Position numbers and translations under genes: made by a program. From Pseudorhodobacter aquimaris (GTDB lineage: Bacteria; Pseudomonadota; Alphaproteobacteria; Rhodobacterales; Rhodobacteraceae), in the NCBI RefSeq assembly GCF_001202025.1, contig NZ_LGHS01000072.1, positions 102,782 through 166,781 of the forward strand: a DNA stretch of 64,000 bases, read 5' to 3'. Positions 57,891 through 64,000 of this stretch are shown here, in pieces; within the stretch, counting starts at the first letter, position 1; each line of letters starts with the position of its first letter. The notes below the pieces were generated by a model that saw only the letters and a program-made list of their open reading frames with translations, was not told the DNA's origin and did no database searches.

Positions 57891-59852
57891 CTAGCGCTTT
57901 GGACGCCCGCTGCGACCGAAATCGATTCGGTCCCACAAGTTGCGGGCTTCTTCTACCTCTTCGCGGTCCATCTCTACCCCGTTTTCTGCGATGAAACCCT
58001 CGCCCTTAGCCATCTGCGGTCCTTTCGCGGCGGTAAAACGCGCCTCATTGGCCTGCGTCAACCGCCATGTCAGCCCTTCATCCGCAAGGCCGTCGATATC
58101 TTCGGCTGCCTCACTCACCTCTCTTCGTCCACCCCGCACTGTGCGCAGCTTGCGCAACATATCCCCCACACAAATTTCGGCGTAGTCCAGATCATCGGCC
58201 CGGCGGATTGGTGGAGCAGACATGACATGGTTCTGGTTAAACAAGGTTTCAACCACCGTACGCCGCTCTGCCAGTAATTTTTCCAGCCCTTCGGCATCAC
58301 TGCCGCCGTGCAAAAGGGCAAGCCGCAAATCATCCTCGACCGGATCGGAAAACTCGAGCCGTTCCAGCACCGGCTCAAACCGTGATGTCAGGACAGGGTG
58401 GGTAAGCAGCGCCCCGAGAATAATCTGCTCCAACACCCTCTCGTCGCTATTGCCGATCACCAGCGCCGAGGTTTTTGTCGTCGCCACGGGGCGCGGTTCG
58501 GGCTGCCATGGTTTGCCCTTGGTGCGCTGGTTGGGCATCCATTCCTTGCGCGGGGTCGATTTGCGGGACTGGCTGAACAGTTTCCAACTGAGACTTTTGA
58601 TCGTAGTTTCATAATGCTTACGGATCGTAACGTCTTTGATGCGCATGATCGCGTCGTTCAGCGACTTATCAAGCGCGGCCTTACGTTCGGGGCTGTCAAA
58701 GCTGCGGCCTTCGGTCTCTCGTTGCCACAGCAGGTTGACCATAGATTGTGCCCCATCCAACACCGCCCGCATCGCCCCCGCGCCCTGCGCCTTGAGCAGG
58801 TCATCAGGGTCCAGCCCCGCAGGCAGCACCGCAAAGCGCAAGGATTGCCCCGCCTCGATCAGCGGCAAGGCCAGATCCACCACCCGCAACGCCGCCCGCA
58901 GACCCGCCGTATCACCGTCCAGCGCGATAATCGGCTCGGGGGAAACCCGCCACATCATCCGCAGCTGATCCTCGGTCACGGCCGTGCCCAAGGGGGCCAC
59001 CGTCGATTTGAACCCCGCCTCGACCAAGGCGATCACATCCATATAACCTTCGGCCACAAGCAGTGGCGCCCCCTTGCCCGCCGCCTCGCGTGCGGGACCA
59101 AGATTGAAAAGATTACGCCCCTTGTCGAAAAGCTCGGTCTCTGGTCCGTTAAGATATTTTGCCCATGCGTTCGGGTCCAACGACCGGCCGCCAAGGCTGA
59201 TGGCGCGGCCCCGCCCGTCCCTGATCGGGAAAATAATGCGCCCGCGAAACCGGTCATAGGGTGCGCGGCCATCATCGGGGGTCGCACAAATACCCGCATC
59301 CACGATCAAATCGGGCGCGAACCCCTTTGCCTGCAGCGCAGCAAAGGCCCCTTGCCGCGTATCGGGCGCCCAGCCGATCTGCCAACGCTCTTGCGCATCC
59401 CCCTTGAGACCGCGCCGGTCAAGGTAATCGCGCGCGGTTTGACCCCCACCGGTTTTCAACTGCAGGCGGAAATATTTCACCGCCTCTTCCATTACCTCGG
59501 CCAATTGGCTGCGCCGGTCGGCCTTCTTGGCGGCCGCCGGATCACGGGCGGGCATCGTCATACCGGCCTCACGGGCCAGAAGCTCTACCGCCTCCATGAA
59601 CCCGAGGTTCTCTGTCTCCATGACAAAATTCAGGGCATCGCCCTTGGCGTGACAGCCAAAGCAGTAATAAAACCCTTTGCGATCATCGACATGAAAGCTG
59701 GGGGATTTCTCCTGATGAAAGGGGCATGGCGCCCACATATCGCCCTTGCCTTGGTTGGATTTACGCATATCCCAAACCACCTTGCGCCCAACAACTTGGG
59801 ACAGGGAGACGCGGCTGCGCAATTCATCAAGGAAACCGGCTGGAAGACTCAT
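57891..59852 (-). CDS. dnaG: DNA primase
   Basis: 653-residue primase that lays down RNA primers at the replication fork. The N-terminal zinc ribbon has CPFHQEKSPSFHVDD and YYCFGCHAKGDALNF. The TOPRIM core contains LLVAEGYMDVIALVEAG (catalytic Glu, about 265) and ALDGDTAGLRAALRV (DxD-type Asp, about 315). The C-terminal DnaB-interaction region is poorly conserved, as usual. Complete; upstream of rpoD on the same strand. Confidence 0.96.
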   Translation of the reverse strand: MSLPAGFLDELRSRVSLSQVVGRKVVWDMRKSNQGKGDMWAPCPFHQEKSPSFHVDDRKGFYYCFGCHAKGDALNFVMETENLGFMEAVELLAREAGMTMPARDPAAAKKADRRSQLAEVMEEAVKYFRLQLKTGGGQTARDYLDRRGLKGDAQERWQIGWAPDTRQGAFAALQAKGFAPDLIVDAGICATPDDGRAPYDRFRGRIIFPIRDGRGRAISLGGRSLDPNAWAKYLNGPETELFDKGRNLFNLGPAREAAGKGAPLLVAEGYMDVIALVEAGFKSTVAPLGTAVTEDQLRMMWRVSPEPIIALDGDTAGLRAALRVVDLALPLIEAGQSLRFAVLPAGLDPDDLLKAQGAGAMRAVLDGAQSMVNLLWQRETEGRSFDSPERKAALDKSLNDAIMRIKDVTIRKHYETTIKSLSWKLFSQSRKSTPRKEWMPNQRTKGKPWQPEPRPVATTKTSALVIGNSDERVLEQIILGALLTHPVLTSRFEPVLERLEFSDPVEDDLRLALLHGGSDAEGLEKLLAERRTVVETLFNQNHVMSAPPIRRADDLDYAEICVGDMLRKLRTVRGGRREVSEAAEDIDGLADEGLTWRLTQANEARFTAAKGPQMAKGEGFIAENGVEMDREEVEEARNLWDRIDFGRSGRPKR

Positions 59853-59937
59853 CCCCTATATATCGGCCGTGGGCGCGCGATAGGCAAGCCGTGCAACCCA
59901 CTCCGGGGCCGCAGGTACAAAATTCATGCCAAATACC

Positions 59938-61086
59938 CTAACCCAGCATATCGCGGGCGATCCGGCAAAAGATCCTTGTGCCAATCGCGATCAGATCATC
60001 AGGGAAATCATAGTCGGGATTATGCAGCGACGGGTGGTCCAGCCCCGCCCCCAACATCACCATGGCGATCTTGCAATCGGGCAGCCCCGCAAAGGCACCG
60101 AAATCCTCGGACGGGCGCATCGGCAGGCCACCCGGTGCATGGGCAATATCCAACCCGTCAAGTGCCGCCGCGATATGGGCCGTGGCCTGCGCATCATTGG
60201 CACAGGCCTTGAAATCATCATGCAGGCTGGTGCTCAGTGCCAACCCGTGTTTCTCTGCTGCCTCCTGCGCCAATTCAAAGACCTGCGCCTTGAGCGCCGC
60301 CATCGGCGGGTCCGTCATCGTGCGCAGGGTCGCCCACAGCTCTCCATGGGCGGGCGAGATGCCAAAGGCCGGTTCCCCCATCTGCGCATGGGTCAATGTG
60401 AGCAGCCGGAAGTCGGGCGACAGCGCCCCGCCCGTCCCGAGCGCCCCCAACGCGGGGATCAATTCAGCCAGCGCCAAGGCCGGAGAGATACCATGCTCGG
60501 GCTGGGCCGCATGGCTGGTCTTGCCCTCCAGCGCGATCCTGACCCCGACCGAGGCACAGGCCATCGGCCCCTCGGCCAGCCAGCACTCGCCAAGCCGCAC
60601 CCCCGGCATATTATGCAAGGAAAACGCCCAATCCGGCCTAAGCCCCGCAAAACCGGCATCCGCCACCACCGCCGCCGCGCCAGAGCCATCCTCTTCGGCG
60701 GGCTGGAACATCAAGACCACCCGCCCCCGCGCAGGCCGCTTGCGCGAGAGCAGACGCGCAAGACCCAGCAGAATGGCCATGTGTCCATCATGTCCACAAA
60801 GATGCGCCACGCCGGGAATGGTTGAACGATGGGCGATCTCCGACAATTCCTGAATCGGCAGCGCGTCCAGCTCACACCGAAACAGCACCGTTGGCCCCGG
60901 CGCGCCGCTGTCAAACACCGCCGCCACGCCGTGACCACCCAAGCCCGTGACCAGTTGATCGGCCATCCCGCCAAGAGCCGCCACCACACGCACGGCCGTC
61001 TGTGCCTCAATGCCGGAAACCTCGGGAAAACGGTGCAGCTCATGGCGCAACGCGGTCAGCTCGGCGATATCGGAATTGGTCAACAT
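59938..61086 (-). CDS. M20 family amidohydrolase (hippurate/N-acyl amino acid type)
   Basis: 382 residues from MLTNSDIAELTALRHELHRFPE. The metal/catalytic segments of the M20D group are present: LHRFPEVSG near residue 20, ELDALPIQELSE about 73, HLCGHDGHMAILLGLARLLS about 95-115, VLMFQPAEEDGSGAAAVVADAG about 127, and a late HPSLHNPDYDFPDDLI. Members cleave N-acyl amino acids or indole-acetyl conjugates in the cytoplasm. No signal peptide. It is upstream of dnaG on the same strand by 85 bp and divergent from the transglycosylase. Substrate unknown. The frame opens 13 codons earlier. Confidence 0.85.
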   Translation of the reverse strand: MLTNSDIAELTALRHELHRFPEVSGIEAQTAVRVVAALGGMADQLVTGLGGHGVAAVFDSGAPGPTVLFRCELDALPIQELSEIAHRSTIPGVAHLCGHDGHMAILLGLARLLSRKRPARGRVVLMFQPAEEDGSGAAAVVADAGFAGLRPDWAFSLHNMPGVRLGECWLAEGPMACASVGVRIALEGKTSHAAQPEHGISPALALAELIPALGALGTGGALSPDFRLLTLTHAQMGEPAFGISPAHGELWATLRTMTDPPMAALKAQVFELAQEAAEKHGLALSTSLHDDFKACANDAQATAHIAAALDGLDIAHAPGGLPMRPSEDFGAFAGLPDCKIAMVMLGAGLDHPSLHNPDYDFPDDLIAIGTRIFCRIARDMLG

Positions 61087-61270
61087 CACCACCCCGCCCC
61101 AAACTGCCGCGTCCTTATCCCCCATTTTGTCATCCTAGATCCCCCTGCCAATCAGGCCATCGGTTGCACAGGGTCCGGGGCGGGTCAATCATGCATTTTG
61201 CAAAAGCTGCCCTTGAATGGCCGCACTATCACCGTACACTCCCCTAGACTTAGGATTCTGGAGTAGAAAC

Positions 61271-62071
61271 ATGTTTGCACTGAAACCTGTGATGCTGGGC
61301 GCTGCCCTATGCTTGGCTGCGGGGGCCGCAGTTGCGGCCAGTTGCTCCGACACCGGCGGTGGATATGAACGCTGGAAATCCGAGATCGCCGCCGAGGCCG
61401 CCGCCCAAGGCGTGGGCAAGCGCGGCATCGCGGCCCTGATGGCCACCAGCTATTCGCGCGAAACCATTTCGGCAGATCGCAACCAGAAAAGTTTCAAATA
61501 CTCGATCGAGAAATTCATGCAGGTGCGCGGGGCGGCCACCATCGTCAAACAGGGCCGCCGCCAAAAGGCCAATAATGCCCAACTCTATGCCGCGCTAGAA
61601 CAACGATACGGCGTGCCTGCGGGGATATTGGTTGCGATCCACGGAATGGAGACCGCCTTTGGCAGCTATATGGGCAATACGCGGATCGTCTCGGCGATTT
61701 CTACATTGACCTATGATTGCCGCCGCTCCGATTTCTTTCGCCCGCATATGATGGCCGCGCTGATACTGGTGGATCGCGGCTCTATTGATGGCAATTCGGT
61801 CGGAGCCAAACATGGCGAATGGGGCCATACGCAGTTCTTGCCCGGCAACGCGCTGAAATACGGGGTGGATGGGGATGGCAACGGGCGGGTGGAGCTGAAC
61901 AACCGCATTGATGCACTGGCCTCTACCGCCAATTTCCTGCGCCAAAAGGGCTGGCGTCCGGGGCAAGGTTATCAAAAAGGCCAGTCCAATTACGCCGTTT
62001 TAAAGGAATGGAATGCCGCAACCGTGTACCAGGAAGCGATTGCGATCATGGCTGCCCAGATCGACAGATAA
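61271..62071 (+). CDS. Lytic murein transglycosylase (MltB/SLT_2 type)
   Basis: 266 residues with a Sec signal (MFALKPVMLGAALCLAAGAAVAASC); a lipobox-like AAS-C is possible, so it could be membrane-anchored. The MltB-like domain follows: WKSEIAAEAAAQGVGKRGIAAL, the catalytic Glu in LVAIHGMETAFGSYMGNT (about residue 122), SDFFRPHMMAALILVDRG, and the substrate groove block EWGHTQFLPGNALKYGVDGDGNG. Cleaves peptidoglycan to anhydromuropeptides in the periplasm. Start at 61271, since 18 upstream codons precede the signal peptide. Confidence 0.9.
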   Translation: MFALKPVMLGAALCLAAGAAVAASCSDTGGGYERWKSEIAAEAAAQGVGKRGIAALMATSYSRETISADRNQKSFKYSIEKFMQVRGAATIVKQGRRQKANNAQLYAALEQRYGVPAGILVAIHGMETAFGSYMGNTRIVSAISTLTYDCRRSDFFRPHMMAALILVDRGSIDGNSVGAKHGEWGHTQFLPGNALKYGVDGDGNGRVELNNRIDALASTANFLRQKGWRPGQGYQKGQSNYAVLKEWNAATVYQEAIAIMAAQIDR

Positions 62072-62424
62072 GCAATGGGTGCGCGAGATGCGCTGCCGCA
62101 GAAAGCGCGGCGGAACTTTGCTGTTTACCCATGCGAAACACCAAAATTTTGCACACCTTTTTCCCAACTGAGTTAGGCGCTCATTCTCGACGACTTCGCG
62201 CAGTATGGGGCAACGCAAAGTAAGTTCACAATGTCTCTCGCCCTATGCCTTGACTGGCGAGTTCCGTTTAGCGGACGTTGACTCAGCGCGCAGCTAATGG
62301 CGGCGACGCGCCCAAAGAGGACGACCTACAATGCCCGGGGTCGGCCCAAAAACTGTCTAAAATACTATAGTTTTGTGCGCTACAACTCTCAAAAGCACGT
62401 CAAACTGAATAAGGGCGTAAGCAA
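62072..62424. other. 353-bp AT-richer gene-free region
   Basis: No ORF with a credible start. Composition falls from the flanking GC level. It holds TTTTGCACACCTTTTTCCC, and the inverted repeat AAAACT (near 62350) / AGTTTT (near 62370) around a TACTATAG block that could be a promoter for the next ORF. It marks the border between core genome and the accessory end. Confidence 0.5.
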
Positions 62425-63084
62425 GTGGATGATCCAATTGCGCTAATTGAACTGGGATTCAGGCTGGCATGCGAAAAACATGAACAAACCCATTATCGTT
62501 GGCGAGCGCTGCACCATAAATTGGAGCAACTTCGCGGCAACGATGCACCCTATGATGCAGGGAACCATGACGCAAGAATTGATTGTCTCCTTCGCGAGAT
62601 GGAAGATGATCAGGTGCGATATATTTGCGCCACAGGCAAACGCAGCGCCCACCCCAATTCACGAACAAAATTACAAATTCAATTATCGCGCTACTGGATT
62701 TCGAGCACCTACGAACTGCTGCGAACAACATCTCAAGCAATGGGACAAGGCAGCGAGTTCTTTAAACTTATATCCAAACATAAACACATGTTTGCCGCAT
62801 ATCGCGTTCCGATTTCCAAGCAAGAACCCCACAGAGTTGCCAAACCAAGCTTGATACAGGAACTTGATCTTGAACAATCGAATTCCGAGAAAGCAATGAA
62901 GGGCGAACTTCCAGGTATTAAAGTGCTCTACGAAGGTTCAGGTTCATATCGTGTTAAGCCTTTGTTTGACTTGGATTCAGGCTCAATCGGCTTTGTAGTC
63001 TATGACGGAAAAGCGAAAACGTTGGTAGGAAAACCGCGTAGAGAACTCTCCGACATGAACTACCCCCCGAAATTCGGACAGTGA
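62425..63084 (+). CDS. Unrecognised 219-residue protein in AT-richer DNA
   Basis: A GTG-start frame whose codon use is clearly less GC-biased than the rest of the window, suggesting acquisition. The product is polar and mixed helical: residues 1-60 (GFRLACEKHEQTHYRWRALHHKLEQL) look coiled, then a basic middle, then a Gly-rich beta-like end (LYEGSGSYRVKPLFDLDSGSIGFVVYDG). No signal, membrane helix or known motif is seen. Its TGA stop sits in DNA leading straight into the IS3-type element, so the C-terminus may have been cut by that insertion. Upstream ribosome site weak. Confidence 0.6.
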   Translation: MDDPIALIELGFRLACEKHEQTHYRWRALHHKLEQLRGNDAPYDAGNHDARIDCLLREMEDDQVRYICATGKRSAHPNSRTKLQIQLSRYWISSTYELLRTTSQAMGQGSEFFKLISKHKHMFAAYRVPISKQEPHRVAKPSLIQELDLEQSNSEKAMKGELPGIKVLYEGSGSYRVKPLFDLDSGSIGFVVYDGKAKTLVGKPRRELSDMNYPPKFGQ

Positions 63085-63104
63085 CGTAAGCTACGATTTA
63101 CAGT

Positions 63105-63136
63105 CTGCTGATCTTCGACGAGAAGGAGATCAGCAG
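63105..63136 (+). promoter_or_regulatory. Hairpin enclosing the orfA ribosome-binding site
   Basis: Perfect 10-bp arms CTGCTGATCT (63105-63114) and AGATCAGCAG (63127-63136) flank a 12-nt loop. The ATG of orfA follows immediately, and the GAAGGAG Shine-Dalgarno lies in the loop and the first bases of the 3' arm. Transcripts entering from outside would fold and mask it, while transcripts starting inside the arm would not. Confidence 0.55.
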
Positions 63137-63376
63137 ATGTCGAACCGCAAACAACATGCGCCTGAATTTAAGGCGAAGGTCGCGCTGGAAGCCTTGAAGG
63201 GCGAGGCGACCGCCGCCGAGCTGGCGAGCCGGTTCGGGGTGCATCCGACGATGATCCATCAATGGAAACGTGCGCTCCTTGAGGGCGCCTCCGGCGTGTT
63301 TGAACGCGGTGGCAAAAAGAATCCCGAGATCAATGAAGAACAGGTGAAAGAACTCCACGCCAAGATTGTGGGGTAA
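63137..63376 (+). pseudogene. IS3-family transposase orfA, truncated by a hairpin insertion
   Basis: 79 codons: MSNRKQHAPEFKAKVALEALKG, TAAELASRFGVHPTMIHQWKRAL (helix-turn-helix, residues 25-48) and KKNPEINEEQVKELHAKI. Intact relatives continue GELAVANDFLSRKLKPW. Here the continuing pieces survive separately downstream: GTGGCCAACG at 63417-63426 (V-A-N) and, after a second insertion, TTTGTCACGAAAGCTCAAACC from 63472 (LSRKLK). The stop TAA at 63374-63376 is supplied by the inserted sequence GTAAGCCCGC. Confidence 0.82.
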
Positions 63377-63415
63377 GCCCGCGAACGCCATGCGTTCGAG
63401 AGAGCGGGCGCACGC
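63373..63415. repeat. Inserted hairpin A in the IS3 orfA
   Basis: GTAAGCCCGC starts the insert. Nested stems GCCCG (63377-63381) / CGGGC (63405-63409) and CGAACG (63382-63387) / CGTTCG (63393-63398). It interrupts the frame between the KELHAKI and VAND codons. Exact insert ends are estimated from the expected protein. Confidence 0.65.
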
Positions 63416-63427
63416 CGTGGCCAACGG

Positions 63428-63470
63428 TACGGGGGCTTGCGCGGCCCCGCTGGGGCCACGGTCCCCTTGG
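63428..63470. repeat. Inserted hairpin B in the IS3 orfA
   Basis: Core GGCCCC-GCT-GGGGCC at 63443-63457. The 36 nt at 63433-63468 are the reverse complement of 63711-63745 apart from one mismatch and one indel. It separates the VAN and LSRKLK codons of orfA. Confidence 0.7.
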
Positions 63471-63708
63471 CTTTGTCACGAAAGCTCAAACCATGGACCG
63501 GCAAGTGAGGCGCGACATGATTGAGCCGAATAATTCCATTTTGTCCATTGGGCAGCAATGCAGGTTGCTGTCGATCTCGCGCTCGTCATTCTATTACAAG
63601 CCTAAGGGCGAGACCGAGCAGAACCTCAGCTTGATGCGGCGGATCGATGAGCAATTTCTGGAGACGCCGTTCTTCGGTGTCCGCCAGATGACTTGGCACT
63701 TGCGCAGT

Positions 63709-63747
63709 TCAAGGGACCGTGGCCCCAGCGGGGCCGCGTAAGCCCGC
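63709..63747. repeat. Inserted hairpin C in the IS3 orfB
   Basis: Core GGCCCC-AGC-GGGGCC at 63721-63735, ending GTAAGCCCGC at 63738-63747, the same 10-mer that opens insert A. Its TAA ends the first orfB fragment. Inverted near-copy of insert B. A CGCAG pentamer occurs on both sides (63703-63707 and 63746-63750) and may be a target duplication. Confidence 0.7.
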
Positions 63748-63906
63748 AGAACGGCCACTTGGTGAACGAGAAACGGATACGCCGGCTGATGCGCCTGATG
63801 GGGCTGATGCCGATCTACCAAAAACCCAACACCAGCAAGCATGCGAAAGGGCACAAGACGTATCCCTACCTGCTGAGAGGTCTGCGGGTAGAGCGTCCGA
63901 ACCAAG

Positions 63907-63946
63907 TTCCCCTCTCACACATGCAAGCATGTGTTGCCGGTCAGTG
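63907..63946. repeat. Inserted hairpin D in the IS3 orfB
   Basis: Perfect 8-bp arms ACACATGC (63917-63924) / GCATGTGT (63927-63934) around AA. It splits the codons expected to read PNQVWCSDITYLPM and shifts the frame by one. Its sequence differs from A-C, so it may be a different repeat type. Confidence 0.6.
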
Positions 63947-64000
63947 GGTGCTCGGATATTACCTATCTGCCCATGCGCCGAGGGTTCCTCGTATCTGGCC

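Larger units (their letters stand above)
63086..64000 (+). mobile_element. Decayed IS3-family element, cut by the window end
   Basis: Contains recognisable IS3-type orfA and orfB remnants from 63137 to the window edge. The left boundary is not fixed; it lies between the stop of the preceding ORF (63084) and the hairpin at 63105. The element carries at least four short hairpin insertions that break its reading frames. The right end is outside the window. Confidence 0.75.
63517..64000 (+). pseudogene. IS3-family transposase orfB, broken by hairpin insertions and the window end
   Basis: Fragment 1 (to 63708) reads MIEPNNSILSIGQQCRLLSI, SRSSFYYKPKG, then LETPFFGVRQMTWHLR. After insertion C the frame shifts to a second fragment (from 63756): HLVNEKRIRRLMRLMGLMPIYQKP and YPYLLRGLRVERPNQ. 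After insertion D a third fragment, in another frame, has SDITYLPMRRGFL, where the first catalytic Asp would be. The rest lies outside. Every insertion changes the frame, so no functional OrfB is made. The exact start is uncertain; MDRQVRRDM at 63493 is also in frame. Confidence 0.8.

Noticed and set aside
58398..60212. 604-codon plus-strand frame across dnaG
   Set aside because: Antisense of DNA primase. The sense frame has a complete zinc ribbon and TOPRIM core.

Overview
The window is a high-GC chromosomal segment from an alphaproteobacterium. It is most likely a member of the Rhodobacteraceae (Roseobacter group). Supporting signs are the gene order yceD-rpmF-plsX-fabH-ihfA-merR, the dnaG-rpoD pair, the coiled-coil/zapA pair divergent from tkt, a long-form dCTP deaminase, a fused indolepyruvate ferredoxin oxidoreductase, a GTA-type three-helix holin and a RutR-controlled pyrimidine catabolic locus. 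Most of the DNA is ordinary core genome. The accessory parts are an IS5-type insertion near 14.5-15.9 kb and an AT-richer stretch with a decayed IS3-type element at the right end.

Layout. 0-6 kb: a left-truncated PIG-L deacetylase, then guaB, a TDT/TehA-type carrier and a FemAB-like acyltransferase on the minus strand. 6-13.5 kb: an alpha-glucoside-type ABC importer (aglE-F-G-K order) on the minus strand, divergent from glucokinase, which converges on phosphoglucomutase. Together these form an uptake, phosphorylation and G6P/G1P branch for glucosides or glucose. 13.7-17.2 kb: an NsrR/Rrf2 regulator, a short ORF hit by an IS5-type element exactly at its stop codon, olsB and a BamE-type lipoprotein. 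17.3-22.9 kb: yceD-rpmF-plsX-fabH-ihfA-merR, tRNA-Pro(GGG) and dcd. 22.9-30.1 kb (minus): scpB, scpA, nagZ, a SPOR protein, argS, a holin-family protein, ccmE and murI.

30.1-41.2 kb: indolepyruvate ferredoxin oxidoreductase; a divergent VtlR/LsrB-like LysR regulator followed by a well-formed small RNA gene (promoter, about 80 nt, strong terminator); purL; a BolA/Grx4 pair; zapA with a coiled-coil partner; and transketolase starting at TTG. 41.2-52.0 kb: a complete reductive pyrimidine degradation locus. PreT/PreA reduces uracil or thymine, HydA opens dihydropyrimidines, and a C-N hydrolase releases beta-alanine. It also has a dedicated NMT1-type ABC importer and a RutR-type TetR regulator. 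Two RutR-like operators can be read directly, one in front of each minus-strand operon. 52.2-62.1 kb: accB-accC, aat, 5-formyl-THF cyclo-ligase, rpoD, dnaG, an M20 amidohydrolase and a lytic transglycosylase. 62.4-64 kb: an unrecognised protein in AT-richer DNA, followed by an IS3-type transposase interrupted by at least four short hairpin insertions. Two of these are near-identical inverted copies, and a shared 10-mer creates both premature stops.

No CRISPR array, rRNA, prophage block or obvious defence system is present. The observations most worth following are the sRNA beside the VtlR-like gene, the hairpin repeats inside the IS3 remnant, the RutR operators, the IS5 insertion in a stop codon behind an NNR/FNR-type box, and the orphan GTA-type holin with its coupled leader ORF.
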